A DNA stretch of 64,000 nt from Marinomonas sp. CT5 (GCF_018336975.1 NZ_CP025572.1:1395810-1459809); one strand, 5' to 3'. Counted from the stretch's first letter, positions 17,580-27,126 are shown. Program-made: numbers and translations. Notes: a model not told the origin generated them from the letters alone.

Positions 17580-19394
17580 ATGAATGCAGGTGAGATTGGC
17601 GCAGCCGCAGGGCGAATATTTAACTACAAAGCGCCGCTTAATTGGATTATCCGCAGTCAAGAAGACCAGGATGATCATGGTATTGATTGTGAAATTGAGC
17701 TGAAAGATTCAAACGGTAAAGCTCTTGGTCAAGAGAGCGTGTTTAAAATTCAGCTTAAAGGTCAAGAGAACTGTTCATTTATTGAGGACGGACAGAAGCT
17801 GTCTTTCTCGGTCTCTCGCGCCCGTCTTCAGTATTATCTCAAGTTCAATATTCCAGTGATATTGGTGGTTGTTGAAGTGTCTAGCGAAGAGATTTACTGG
17901 GTTTCTGTGACTGACAATCAAGAGATCTTGGAGAAAGTAAGAGACTCATCAACTGATACTTTGACTGTTCATTTACCTGTTGAAAATAAGCTAGAAAGAA
18001 ACGATTCCACAGCATTTGATAAATTGCTTGTGGCTGTTCAAGAATGTTGGAACTTTCTGTCTTTAAGAGATCTTAAGCTTGCGGTTAACAATTGTAAAAC
18101 CCTGCAACCAGAAGCTTTAAATACATGTATCGAACAAGTTGGTGATGCTTTGTTCAAGGCTTACCATATCAAGTTAGAGCAGTTGATGGTTAGAGGGGCA
18201 TACTCCCAAGTGTTTAAACAAGCGAGTGATCTTATTAACTCTCCAGTCGTACCGTCAAAAGACAGATTCATTGCGGCTTTGTACTACTTTTTTGCTTTTG
18301 ATATTCAGCCCTACACACAACTTAAAAGCGATGAAGCTTTAGAGAAGCTAAAGCTATGTGATTATCTTGTACGCAGCGCTAGAGAGCAAAGAGAGTCAGC
18401 TTACCGTCTAACTGCGATAGCTAAAGCCAGATGTACAGTGTTCTTTATTAAAATTGAACAGTTGAATGCACTTCATCATACAAGTGATCACTTCGAAACA
18501 GATAGCTTTGAATTTTTGTATATGAATCGAGCAGCTAACACTCAATACCATGAAGCGTGCGTGCGTTTACAGAAAATCATTAACTTGTGCCATCGCTTGA
18601 TTAGACAAAGTCAGTTCAACATTTTGGCTGATGTGATGAAAGACTTAACAATGTCTATTGGCATGTTTAAGTCGATTCACAAGGCTCGGGGTACGGATGA
18701 TGCGATTACATTTCTAGACGAGTGGTTTGAAAGCATGATCTACATGTCTTTAACTTATCTGGCAATGGTTAAAGATCTTGGAAAAATTGAACACTTGTAT
18801 CTATTCATTAGCATACAAAAAGAGCTAAAAGAAATTGTTCAGTTTGATATGAGAAAGTTGATTCTCGAACATTTCCCTGACTCACACGAGTTCCTTGACT
18901 GTCTGGATCATATAATTGCTAACCAGAAGAAACCAGAGCCACTTTTTGAAACCAGCATTGAAGAGCAAAAGCAATTCTTTGCTGATATGGCTAAAAACCT
19001 TGGTATGGATCCAGACGATCCTACTTCGAGAGAGGGACAGTTCGTCTCAATAGGTTTAGCCAACTATGACCCTACGAATGTTATTGGTCATTGTGAGCAT
19101 ATGTTTGTTGATTACCGACCGAGAGGGATGATAGCCCAGCAGTTAAGAATGCACTCTCTAAGTATGTCTATCATGACTTGCTTAAAGCATAAGCATACTG
19201 TTGGAACTGGTAACTTGCTAATCAAGGCATTCGATAACTCTGATGGATCAGAGTTTGCGTTAGGATTTAAGCAAAGCCATTGTGATAAGTGCTGTGATTG
19301 CTCACCAAGAGCAGATGATTGGGTTTGGAATTTGAAATGGCATCAAGAAGAACGCACAAAGCATGTCGATTGGCTTGATAAGATAGACTTTTAA
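17580..19394 (+). CDS. DUF4365-domain protein, candidate nuclease defence effector
   Basis: This is a 604-residue protein. The N-terminal 150 residues match DUF4365, a PD-(D/E)XK-like nuclease domain: GRIFNYKAP near residue 11, D-x-E at 36-38 in HGIDCEIEL, and IQLKGQ at 57-62 with the catalytic-type lysine. The middle 350 residues are helical with no motif that I recognise. The C-terminus has a cysteine cluster (HCDKCCDCSP near residue 575) that may bind zinc. It lies among defence genes in the island but with its own promoter region. A role in cutting foreign nucleic acid is inferred from fold and context. Confidence 0.7.
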   Translation: MNAGEIGAAAGRIFNYKAPLNWIIRSQEDQDDHGIDCEIELKDSNGKALGQESVFKIQLKGQENCSFIEDGQKLSFSVSRARLQYYLKFNIPVILVVVEVSSEEIYWVSVTDNQEILEKVRDSSTDTLTVHLPVENKLERNDSTAFDKLLVAVQECWNFLSLRDLKLAVNNCKTLQPEALNTCIEQVGDALFKAYHIKLEQLMVRGAYSQVFKQASDLINSPVVPSKDRFIAALYYFFAFDIQPYTQLKSDEALEKLKLCDYLVRSAREQRESAYRLTAIAKARCTVFFIKIEQLNALHHTSDHFETDSFEFLYMNRAANTQYHEACVRLQKIINLCHRLIRQSQFNILADVMKDLTMSIGMFKSIHKARGTDDAITFLDEWFESMIYMSLTYLAMVKDLGKIEHLYLFISIQKELKEIVQFDMRKLILEHFPDSHEFLDCLDHIIANQKKPEPLFETSIEEQKQFFADMAKNLGMDPDDPTSREGQFVSIGLANYDPTNVIGHCEHMFVDYRPRGMIAQQLRMHSLSMSIMTCLKHKHTVGTGNLLIKAFDNSDGSEFALGFKQSHCDKCCDCSPRADDWVWNLKWHQEERTKHVDWLDKIDF

Positions 19395-19519
19395 ACAACT
19401 TAAGCAATCCATCTAGAAATCAAAATAGAGATGCGATCACCTCTATATGGGCAATTTAAGCTGCGTCTACTTCCTACTTCAGCTTCTGACTTTTTGTCAC
19501 AATTTATAGGGGTTAACCA

Positions 19520-20797
19520 TTGGATACTTTATTCGCTAGCAGCATAACTTCCGATTTGTCTAACGCTTTCTTTTACTGTCCTAAGGATGGAGTTCCATCT
19601 ATTCAGGTAGGTAAACCCATGGCTGGAGATATAGTTTTCTGGCTCAAATATAATAATGAAGATGTAAACAGATGTGCTAGTAGACTGATTAAAGAGCTAG
19701 GTCATGAATTGGGTGTCAATAATATTCAGAGCGCAAAGAAGATACTTCTAAAATTCTGCTCGGATGCATTTAATACGATTGATGCGGATTTTTTTTCGTT
19801 AACTAGTCTGGATGAGCCGGTAAGTACCATATTCTCACAACAGCATCGCAATATTCTAAGTGATTTGTTTGTAGACCACATCGACTCTCAAAAAACTCTT
19901 AAACCTTACGTCTACACTATTCGGTATGCTAATACAGACGGGGTGCATAGGTTCACTAATAACTTATGTATTTATGGCTCAGGTCAAATAGAAAACCTAC
20001 TTGGCGATATGAGAGCGCGAACTGGAATAAACTATCCTTTAGAAGCACAGGATGATAAAAACTTGCGCCGTATTCCTATCGGGAGATACAAGCTACAGTC
20101 TGATAGTTCTGCTGTTTTGGTTTATGCACGCTCAAAAAATGAAGCAGTCGAAGAGTTAGACAGGTTATTTGGTGCACTATGCGCGACTATCGATAATCCT
20201 TTGAGAATCAATAATGAAATAGTTGATTGTAGAATAAATTCTTTTGATTCGATGGACATTACCACAAGCACAATAAGATCGAACCTACCTTCTGTTTATG
20301 AGATAAATCTGAGAGATGAAGTTGTTAGCAATCTACAGAAGATTTTTTCTTCTCCCCCTAAGAGAATGAAATCTGCGCTATCTTTTATCGCTCATGGGTG
20401 GACCCTTGATAAACGCGAGAGTTTCCTAAACCAATTTATTGCGTTAGATGCACTGTATGGTACAAACAAAAGTAACAAGGCATCTATAGTTGGTGGGGTG
20501 AGTAGAGACGCATGTGATATCGTAGGTATCGAATCAAAAATAAAAACTATTTACGATTTGAGGAGTAAGTTTGTACATGGGGAGATATCAATATTCTCAG
20601 ACCATGACAAATACCAAAAATTTGTTGATGAACACGGTATCGACCCAATTGAATCATTGTTTGAGATTGTAAGAGTATGCGTTATCAACTATCGAGGAGA
20701 ATACAAGGTAGAACAACCTGATACGGTTAACCTTCGAGTACCCAAAGGACTAGTTGAAGAGTTTAATAAGAAGATAAGCGAATATTGCAGAACATAG
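19520..20797 (+). CDS. ApeA-like HEPN-domain protein, candidate RNase effector
   Basis: This is a 425-residue protein starting at TTG with a TATAGGGG ribosome site. The C-terminal third has an Apea-like HEPN domain: FLNQFIALDALYG near residue 310, then RSKFVHG at 348-354, giving the R-x4-H RNase motif. The N-terminal two thirds have no recognised motif and may be a sensor. HEPN RNases of this kind act in abortive phage defence by cleaving RNA. It follows the DUF4365 gene after 125 bases and precedes a GIY-YIG gene. Confidence 0.68.
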   Translation: MDTLFASSITSDLSNAFFYCPKDGVPSIQVGKPMAGDIVFWLKYNNEDVNRCASRLIKELGHELGVNNIQSAKKILLKFCSDAFNTIDADFFSLTSLDEPVSTIFSQQHRNILSDLFVDHIDSQKTLKPYVYTIRYANTDGVHRFTNNLCIYGSGQIENLLGDMRARTGINYPLEAQDDKNLRRIPIGRYKLQSDSSAVLVYARSKNEAVEELDRLFGALCATIDNPLRINNEIVDCRINSFDSMDITTSTIRSNLPSVYEINLRDEVVSNLQKIFSSPPKRMKSALSFIAHGWTLDKRESFLNQFIALDALYGTNKSNKASIVGGVSRDACDIVGIESKIKTIYDLRSKFVHGEISIFSDHDKYQKFVDEHGIDPIESLFEIVRVCVINYRGEYKVEQPDTVNLRVPKGLVEEFNKKISEYCRT

Positions 20798-20929
20798 AAT
20801 ATTCACAAACTGATTTGTACTATCAAAACTGGACACCAAGTTAAGTGATTTTTCCATACCTGTACTTATTCATGGAATGCTGATTTAGCACATCCATTAA
20901 CACATTTTTGTTACATTTTGGGGGAAATC

Positions 20930-21361
20930 TTGAACATTCCAGATTATAAATTTAAAGAGTGGGTTCCATTTGATAGCTACAAAGAGATCGATGGAATAGG
21001 ATTTCCTGGGGTTTATATTCTGGCTCACTTCACAAGAAAGCCTTATTCTGAGCCGTGCACAAGTTCATCAAATATCGTTTATGTAGGCGAAACTACAGGT
21101 CAAACAATTTCAAAGCGGTTATATCAATTTAAACAGTCTGCATTTTTACGTAAGAGAGCCCACAGTGGAGGATGGTCTTATTCAGATAAGTACCTTAAAG
21201 GTAAAATAAGTCGGGAGTCTCCTAATAAATTATACGTAGCTATTTTGCCTGTTGATAGGCCATATAAGGAAAGCAAAGCATATATAAAGCTTGTAGAGCG
21301 TTTAGTCATTTGGGATTTTTTTCAAAAAAATAAAGCTTATCCAAGCTGCAACACAGCATAA
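20930..21361 (+). CDS. GIY-YIG family nuclease-like protein
   Basis: This is a 143-residue protein. The GIY-YIG signature appears as GVYIL at residues 27-31 and IVYVGET at 49-55. A conserved arginine follows in SKRLYQF, and a glutamate in LVERLVIW may complete the active site. A TTG at 20930 is preferred over one at 20918 because GGGGGA lies 4 bases upstream of the former and overlaps the latter. Single-domain GIY-YIG proteins are found as homing, repair or restriction nucleases; the context suggests defence. Confidence 0.7.
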   Translation: MNIPDYKFKEWVPFDSYKEIDGIGFPGVYILAHFTRKPYSEPCTSSSNIVYVGETTGQTISKRLYQFKQSAFLRKRAHSGGWSYSDKYLKGKISRESPNKLYVAILPVDRPYKESKAYIKLVERLVIWDFFQKNKAYPSCNTA

Positions 21362-21561
21362 GATATAACAAACGAGTATGGACTCAACATACTTTTCCTA
21401 ATCTGACAGAAATGATTTAGTGTAATAGTTCTAGCTCATTTATGCCCCAAAATGAGTCAGCATTCCTCCTTGTGACAATGCAAACATATTATATTTACAT
21501 TACTTGAATTTATGGAAAGCAAGATGCGACCCATTACTCACGAAGGGCAAAACACCTACCT

Positions 21562-23289
21562 TTATAACACATTGTAACTACTTAATTTTTTCGGGGTATC
21601 GACAAGGATTACACTGTGTAATTTGTGGTTTTTTCGCTTGTGCGTAATGTACGCATTACCAGTGTATTTAGCTTCAAGCTTTGGATTTTCTAGCAAGGTT
21701 TTTACGTACTCATCTAGGTGGTTTATTTTTCTATCTGTAGAGTTTTTAACACTAAAATAGTTCGACAGTTTAGCTGTGTATTCTTTATGAACTTCGTAAA
21801 GGTTTTGATTCCGAGTAAGAACAAGATGTACTCTGAGCTTAGACGAGAGTTCACTAAATACTGATTCTGAAACAGGTAAAGCAATTGCCTTATTTAGCTT
21901 TGTATCCAATTTAAACTCATCTGTATCACAGTTCAAAGCTAATGGATTGAATGTAAAAGAAATGACTTTGAGAAAGTCATCGTCAGATACACCTAAGTCT
22001 TTATAGATTAGGTAGGTAACTAACATTCTCAACTTCCAGTATATTTTACTTACTTCGTCTGTAGTGAATTTTTCTATTTCACCATGAGCGGCCCTATCTC
22101 TGACATCCTTAATAACATGTAGGTCTTCACTCGACAGGAACACCTCTGTAACATGATTACCTATGTGATTTAGGTACCTCTTAACTTTTTGCTTAAATGT
22201 TGCAGCAGAACGATTAGGTAAGGCTTCCCTAAGTACTTTAACATTACTCAAATCAGCCAGAATACCTTTTGAAAAAGTTTTGACCAACTCTGTATCACCA
22301 GATATCAAGTCTGAGAGTTTACCCATTAATTCGGTATACTTATCTTCATCGAGCATTGTATCAAGATTCAGTTGATCTACTTTATGGCTGCAATACTTAT
22401 CGAGAATGGCTGTATAGAGCATGGTTTCATACTCTAAAACTCCATTGAAATTGTATAAAGGTATTGTTCGTGACCAGATATTCTCAAATTCAAACGTATT
22501 TTTTACGAAGTATGACTCACAAATTTTTACAAAATGCTCTCTCAATCGGTCTGCCAACATGAAACTGTTTGGGTATGATAGATCATGTTCAGAAGTATCT
22601 TTTACTGTTGGGATGTATAACGTTCCTCTATTTTCATCATCCGACACTTCGATTTTGGACACTTTGATTGGAAAACCTGTAATCCAAGTAAAAAGGTTTT
22701 TAGACTTATACAGGTACTTTTCTATTTCGCTGAAAGTTATGGCATTTTCAAATTCAAAAAACAGAGTCATCGAGCTAGTGAACTGAAAGCCATCTTTGGT
22801 TGATGTGTTAGAGAGTCGATAGTATTGACGCAATCCAACCTTAATAGTTTGGTCATCTTTCAATACTGTGGCTTCCATCGGCTCTATAGTGACATTTCCA
22901 CTCAGGTCACCATTCTGTTCTAGATTTCTTGAGATTTCGTTGTTGAAATACGCTGCTAGTTCAGGGAATGTGAAGTATACTTTTTTTAGTTTGGTTGTTT
23001 CTGCTTTACCTGAATATACATATCGAAACAACTTGGATGAGTGCGTTCCAGAATTAATACCGCCTGACAAAAGATATTTTTGAGCTAACTGTTCAGTAAA
23101 ATCCTCTACCTGAACAACATCTTCATTATTTTCATAAAAATATGAATGCTTGCTAACATGAGATAGCATAGGGATCTTTCCGTACCCAATCTTAAGCTTG
23201 CAGTACTCACCTTCGTTAATTCGAACATTTAATTCTAAATCTTCAGTTAGTCGTAAATCCAAAATTCCACCAAATATCCAACCATACAC
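21562..23289 (-). CDS. ApeA-like HEPN protein, candidate anti-phage RNase
   Basis: This is a 575-residue protein, probably starting at GTG. The layout is an N-terminal all-beta/mixed region (about 1-240), a helical centre, and a HEPN-type motif RDRAAHG at 397-403 (R-x4-H). Size and order are those of ApeA, a HEPN defence protein that cleaves RNA after phage infection. The last 150 residues are of unknown role. It is transcribed opposite to the preceding three genes and stands alone. The ApeA call is by pattern, not alignment. Confidence 0.62.
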   Translation of the reverse strand: MYGWIFGGILDLRLTEDLELNVRINEGEYCKLKIGYGKIPMLSHVSKHSYFYENNEDVVQVEDFTEQLAQKYLLSGGINSGTHSSKLFRYVYSGKAETTKLKKVYFTFPELAAYFNNEISRNLEQNGDLSGNVTIEPMEATVLKDDQTIKVGLRQYYRLSNTSTKDGFQFTSSMTLFFEFENAITFSEIEKYLYKSKNLFTWITGFPIKVSKIEVSDDENRGTLYIPTVKDTSEHDLSYPNSFMLADRLREHFVKICESYFVKNTFEFENIWSRTIPLYNFNGVLEYETMLYTAILDKYCSHKVDQLNLDTMLDEDKYTELMGKLSDLISGDTELVKTFSKGILADLSNVKVLREALPNRSAATFKQKVKRYLNHIGNHVTEVFLSSEDLHVIKDVRDRAAHGEIEKFTTDEVSKIYWKLRMLVTYLIYKDLGVSDDDFLKVISFTFNPLALNCDTDEFKLDTKLNKAIALPVSESVFSELSSKLRVHLVLTRNQNLYEVHKEYTAKLSNYFSVKNSTDRKINHLDEYVKTLLENPKLEAKYTGNAYITHKRKNHKLHSVILVDTPKKLSSYNVL

Positions 23290-23625
23290 ATAGGAATCTT
23301 ACCGAACTTTTTCTCTTTGGCCATCCATTTCCGAGTATATCTATAATAGACAAGGATATTTTGGCACCACATTGTAAGTTGCAATACGTATTGCTATCTG
23401 TGCGTTGCTAATTTAGAAAAGTCTCTGACACGTTTCTGTCCAGAAATGAGTTACAGCTAGTATGAAACTTTAATACTCAGTTATCGCTCGATTCAGACTT
23501 GGTAGTAGCAATTAGCATGAATCTTTATTTTTAGTCACTTTTAATCCAAAACGGTACGAACAGGGTTACTTGGTTGTTTAGTGTGAGACTTTATTAATCT
23601 CCTACAATTTTATGTATTTATAAAT
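23290..23625. other. Intergenic stretch without recognisable features
   Basis: I see no gene or clear hairpin in these 336 bases between two genes on the minus strand. It should contain the promoter of the ApeA-like gene. Confidence 0.5.
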
Positions 23626-25806
23626 TCAAATTAGCAAGTTAAGAAGGTAACTATTTCTTCGACTTGCATTGCTACTGGCCTCTGTAATTGCAATGAAATC
23701 TTCCTGACTTCCTACTATGTGAATTTCACTCTCTGCACGAGTAATGGCTGTATACAGCCATGCACGATCGACGATTCTGCCTTTACTCAATGCAATGATC
23801 ACTCGTGGAAATTGTGAGCCTTGAGCCTTATGTAAAGTGATGGCGTAACCCAGCTCCATACAGTCTAAAACGTCTTGTGAGATTTGTATTCTGTTGCCGG
23901 TATCCAGTGTTACATCACCAAAATATGTTTCAGCCAACTCATCTGAGTCATCCTGTTCTGGCTCAACGCCACTAAGAACGCCAAGGCTGCCGTTCTGGAT
24001 ACCTCTATGATAAAGGTTTTTCGTAAACAATACGGCATCGTTCAGCCGTAGATTCAAGAAGAACTCTTCAGAATGGATGGTGAATCTAAGCATTTCGCCA
24101 TGGCCATTTACTGCCAATTGAACCTTGTTGTTTATCTCAGATACCATACTTCTGGTAGGAGCAATAATTCGGCTATTTTCAGGGCTTTCACAATACAGGC
24201 GACAACACCTATTCGTTATTTCGCTTTTATTAGCCTCATGGAAAAATATAGAGGCGGTAGAAAGCCTCGGTGGAATCTCCCCCTGATTAATGAGCTTTGA
24301 GTACTCAGGGATGCCGGTACTTCCTTCCTGACGTTTCACAATATCAAGCATGGTGTTGGCTATTCGTTTTGAGTGAACGATATCAGCCAATACTTTTCCG
24401 CATCCAATAGGCGGCAGTTGATCCGGATCACCCGTTAATACGATCCGTACAGATGGATGTATATGCGTAACAATCCGATACATGGTCGGTAAATCAACCA
24501 TGCTTGCTTCATCAATCACCAATAGGTTCTTATCGCTATCTGTGCTGTCCAATGGTGGATTTCTCAAAAAGCCAGCAATAGTCATCGTCGTGAAGCCTAT
24601 AGACTCATGTAGACGCATTGCAGCTCGACCACTTAGTGCTACGGCATGGATGGCATAACCCATTAAACTAAAGGCTCTAAGCGCTGTTCTGAGTACTGTC
24701 GTTTTACCCGTTCCGGCCCCTCCGGTTATACAGGCTACAGCATTATCTATGCATGTTCCCACTGCTTCTTTTTGCTTTGCTGTTAGATCATAAGGTAATT
24801 CTTTGAGGGCCGCACGGTAAGCTTGGCTGGCTTTTCGGTCATACAAACCGTCAATGTCAGCCATTGTTAACAGACGTTTGGCAACGGTAGACTCCATTAA
24901 TAGTTGAGCGGTTGGGTGATACGTCAGAGTGTCATTATTCAGCAGAAATTGAGCTTTATCGTGTCCTGCTTTGCAGGCGCTTGCGACTAACTCGTTATTC
25001 TTCAGTAATTTGTTCAATGCAGGTACTAAGTCTTCCCGTTTAGTATAGGTATGTCCTTTTTCTACTTGCTTTCGTAGGGCAAATTCTAGAGCTGCACTAA
25101 GTCGTCTCTGATCATCAGCCGCAATTTCAAAAGTCCACTTTTTAATAAGGCCTTCAACATCATCAAAGGACATTCCGAATCCACATAGTAGGTAAGGGTT
25201 GTCCTGTATTGCGTCGACAGATTTGTCATCATGGAACTTGAGCAGTCGCTGTTGAATTGAAGCTGGAATACCACGCAGCGTCATCCAGTTGGTATGTTTG
25301 AGATTTTTATATTTCTCATACCCTTCGTAAAGCGCATCAATAGAATCCTCACTCAAAACCCCTTTAAGGCGATTTCTGGCTTCAAGTGTGTCAGTTTGCA
25401 GGGTTGAGTGGAAAGAGTTGCCTAGCAACGCCCATAGAGCTCTGGCCTTAACCTCTCCAATTCCTCTAAACGCTTTTTCTTTGGCGATGAACTGTATTAG
25501 CTGTTCACCTGACTCTGGCAGAGTACATTCAACATAATCTGGTGCTTCATAGATATGCTGGAGCATTAAGTAATCGCCTGTTGCCACTTCCTCAATACGT
25601 CTTGCGCCTTTGACCGTCCAATACTGACCAATTGCCAGTTGCACTGGGATTGATTCAGGATTTGCTTTGATAGTGACGTAATATTTACCGCTAGTGGTTT
25701 TATACGAATTTTTTTCCAGTGGTACACCGGTGAAGATAACTAGACTAGAAGAACTGTACGGAATGCTAGTTATCCTAACGTGGTCTTCATGAATGGCATT
25801 ATTCAT
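23626..25806 (-). CDS. RecD2-like superfamily 1B DNA helicase
   Basis: This is a 726-residue protein. A helix-hairpin-helix-like segment FRGIGEVKARAL is at 113-124, and LRGIPASIQQRLLK with DNPYLLCGFGMSFDDVEGL (177-220) is typical of the RecD2 N-terminal region. Helicase motifs follow: Walker A GGAGTGKTT at 362-370, DEAS at 432-435, GDPDQLPPIG, then ITLHKAQGSQFP and LYTAITRAESE near the C-terminus. RecD2 enzymes are 5'-3' helicases acting without RecBC. Its ATG overlaps the preceding stop by four bases in an operon with a resolvase, suggesting a role in the element's processing or in defence rather than housekeeping repair. Confidence 0.87.
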   Translation of the reverse strand: MNNAIHEDHVRITSIPYSSSSLVIFTGVPLEKNSYKTTSGKYYVTIKANPESIPVQLAIGQYWTVKGARRIEEVATGDYLMLQHIYEAPDYVECTLPESGEQLIQFIAKEKAFRGIGEVKARALWALLGNSFHSTLQTDTLEARNRLKGVLSEDSIDALYEGYEKYKNLKHTNWMTLRGIPASIQQRLLKFHDDKSVDAIQDNPYLLCGFGMSFDDVEGLIKKWTFEIAADDQRRLSAALEFALRKQVEKGHTYTKREDLVPALNKLLKNNELVASACKAGHDKAQFLLNNDTLTYHPTAQLLMESTVAKRLLTMADIDGLYDRKASQAYRAALKELPYDLTAKQKEAVGTCIDNAVACITGGAGTGKTTVLRTALRAFSLMGYAIHAVALSGRAAMRLHESIGFTTMTIAGFLRNPPLDSTDSDKNLLVIDEASMVDLPTMYRIVTHIHPSVRIVLTGDPDQLPPIGCGKVLADIVHSKRIANTMLDIVKRQEGSTGIPEYSKLINQGEIPPRLSTASIFFHEANKSEITNRCCRLYCESPENSRIIAPTRSMVSEINNKVQLAVNGHGEMLRFTIHSEEFFLNLRLNDAVLFTKNLYHRGIQNGSLGVLSGVEPEQDDSDELAETYFGDVTLDTGNRIQISQDVLDCMELGYAITLHKAQGSQFPRVIIALSKGRIVDRAWLYTAITRAESEIHIVGSQEDFIAITEASSNASRRNSYLLNLLI

Positions 25807-26240
25807 CGAGGCATGAACCCCATCTCAGACAGAGTTTCAGACAACTCACCGAATCGTTTCAAGCGAGACTCTAATTCTCTAACCTTGGCTTTAAGCTCTA
25901 TGTTTTCAGCCTCTAATTGAGATAACCTTCTAGACTCCAGTTGCCTAGAGGCTTGACTAGCATCGTATTCCTTTGGGTTAGACTTCACTGTTTCAGACTC
26001 AGCTGTGAATGGCGGCAACACACCACGAGCCCTTAACTCAGTCTCAAGCTTCTCAAGAGCTTGTCTTAAAATAGGGTTCTGTGTCAGCGCCGATTTTCCA
26101 CAACCAATAGCTTTGGCAACTTCGCCACGCTTTAACTGTCCTCGGTGGGCAATTTGAAGAAAGTCATCATCCGATTGGGTAGCCTTCCAAACTTCAAAGG
26201 AGTCGACGTTTTGCTGTGCTTTTTGCTGCCCGTTAGCCAT
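25803..26240 (-). CDS. Small coiled-coil protein, VPA1267-like
   Basis: This is a 145-residue protein. The N-terminal part contains MANGQQKAQQN, WKATQSDDDFLQIAHRGQL and a short helix-turn-helix-like VAKAIGCGKSAL. The C-terminal 50 residues form a leucine-rich coiled coil. From memory this pattern is that of VPA1267-family proteins, which occur near the gamma-mobile-trio genes in Vibrio; that needs an alignment. It overlaps the resolvase stop by one base and the helicase start by four. A second, degraded copy of its 5' end lies at 26950-27069. Confidence 0.65.
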   Translation of the reverse strand: MANGQQKAQQNVDSFEVWKATQSDDDFLQIAHRGQLKRGEVAKAIGCGKSALTQNPILRQALEKLETELRARGVLPPFTAESETVKSNPKEYDASQASRQLESRRLSQLEAENIELKAKVRELESRLKRFGELSETLSEMGFMPR

Positions 26241-26800
26241 TATTTTTCATCCCTTATGCGCATGATAGTCTGCCTGCTTACCTCGAATTCACGTGACAGT
26301 TTAGAAATACTCTCAGCTTTGAGGCGCTTACGTATCTGCTTTCTATCGTTCGCACCGATTTTAGGAGGCCTTCCCATATGCTGACCCGCTTGTATGGCGG
26401 CGGCTCGGCCTTCACTTGTTCTATCAAAGATTAAGTCACGTTCTAGTTGGGCGAAAACACCAATGAGTGAAACAATTGCTTGTGATAGGGCTGTGCGTTG
26501 GGATGTATCTAAAGCGCCATCCAGCGTTTTAAGGGAGGCATTCTTTTCATGAATTCTATCGATGGTTCTCAAAATAGCTTTTAGGGAACGGCCAAGCCTG
26601 TCTAGCCTTGTTACAACAACGACATCGTCATCACGCACATAATCAATCAGAGATTGAAGCTGAACATCGTTATCCTTTGAACTACCGCTGTATTTTCCTG
26701 AAAATATTTTCTGACACCCAGCGTTCTCTAGGGCAGCAACTTGTGAACTTAGGTCTTGCGCTATGGTGCTTACACGAGCATAACCAATCAAATGTGACAT
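26240..26800 (-). CDS. Serine recombinase (resolvase/invertase family)
   Basis: This is a site-specific recombinase of the resolvase family. The catalytic serine is in the IGYARVST start; RLDRLGRSL and ERDLIFDRTSEGRAAA follow, and a C-terminal helix-turn-helix (SISKLSREFEVSRQTIMRI) binds DNA. The ATG at 26800 (186 residues) is preferred over an upstream in-frame TTG, because a palindrome that probably binds the protein ends just ahead of it. It heads the operon with the coiled-coil protein and RecD2-like helicase. It may resolve cointegrates or invert DNA within the island. Confidence 0.92.
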   Translation of the reverse strand: MSHLIGYARVSTIAQDLSSQVAALENAGCQKIFSGKYSGSSKDNDVQLQSLIDYVRDDDVVVVTRLDRLGRSLKAILRTIDRIHEKNASLKTLDGALDTSQRTALSQAIVSLIGVFAQLERDLIFDRTSEGRAAAIQAGQHMGRPPKIGANDRKQIRKRLKAESISKLSREFEVSRQTIMRIRDEK

Positions 26801-26804
26801 TAGA

Positions 26805-26830
26805 TGTACCAAAGTTATAACTTTAGTACA
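26805..26830. promoter_or_regulatory. Palindromic site upstream of the resolvase gene
   Basis: TGTAC-N-AAAGTTATAACTTT-N-GTACA is a 26-base dyad with a single mismatch. It is placed just upstream of the resolvase start, so it could be a crossover site (central TA) and an autoregulatory operator. Confidence 0.65.
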
Positions 26831-26862
26831 TTGTGAATTGAGTCCGTACTTTTATCAAATAA

Positions 26863-26890
26863 AATAAATAAGTACATGTACTTATTTATT
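26863..26890. promoter_or_regulatory. Second palindromic site upstream of the resolvase gene
   Basis: This is a perfect 28-base palindrome with half-site AATAAATAAGTACA. It shares the AGTACA core with the site 58 bases nearer the gene. Spacing and size suggest a second resolvase dimer site. Confidence 0.6.
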
Positions 26891-26949
26891 GATATGACTT
26901 TTAGACTGTCCCAGACATCTATTAATGTTAAAATCCAGTTAAACAAAAA

Positions 26950-27069
26950 ATTCGATTAAGCTGATCTCTGAACACGATTTGCTTAAAATCATCATTCGTT
27001 TGAGTGGCTCTCCAAATCTCATATGCCTCTAGATTTTGTTGCACCTTCTGTTGCCCACTTGCTTGTCAT
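26950..27069 (-). pseudogene. Degraded 5' copy of the VPA1267-like gene
   Basis: Reading the minus strand gives ASGQQKVQQN, then YEIWRATQTNDDFKQI and RDQL, clearly homologous to the start of the intact gene at 25803-26240. The ATG at 27069 is out of frame with this reading by one base, and the homology stops after about 40 codons. It is a remnant of an ancestral copy next to the recombinase module. Confidence 0.75.
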
Positions 27070-27126
27070 GTTTCCTCTCGCTATTGCATGATTTGAAGGT
27101 GAGTGCGTTATACATAGTTTGATTTT

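Noticed and set aside
21562..25806. CRISPR array searched for throughout the defence island
   Set aside because: No regularly spaced direct repeats were seen.
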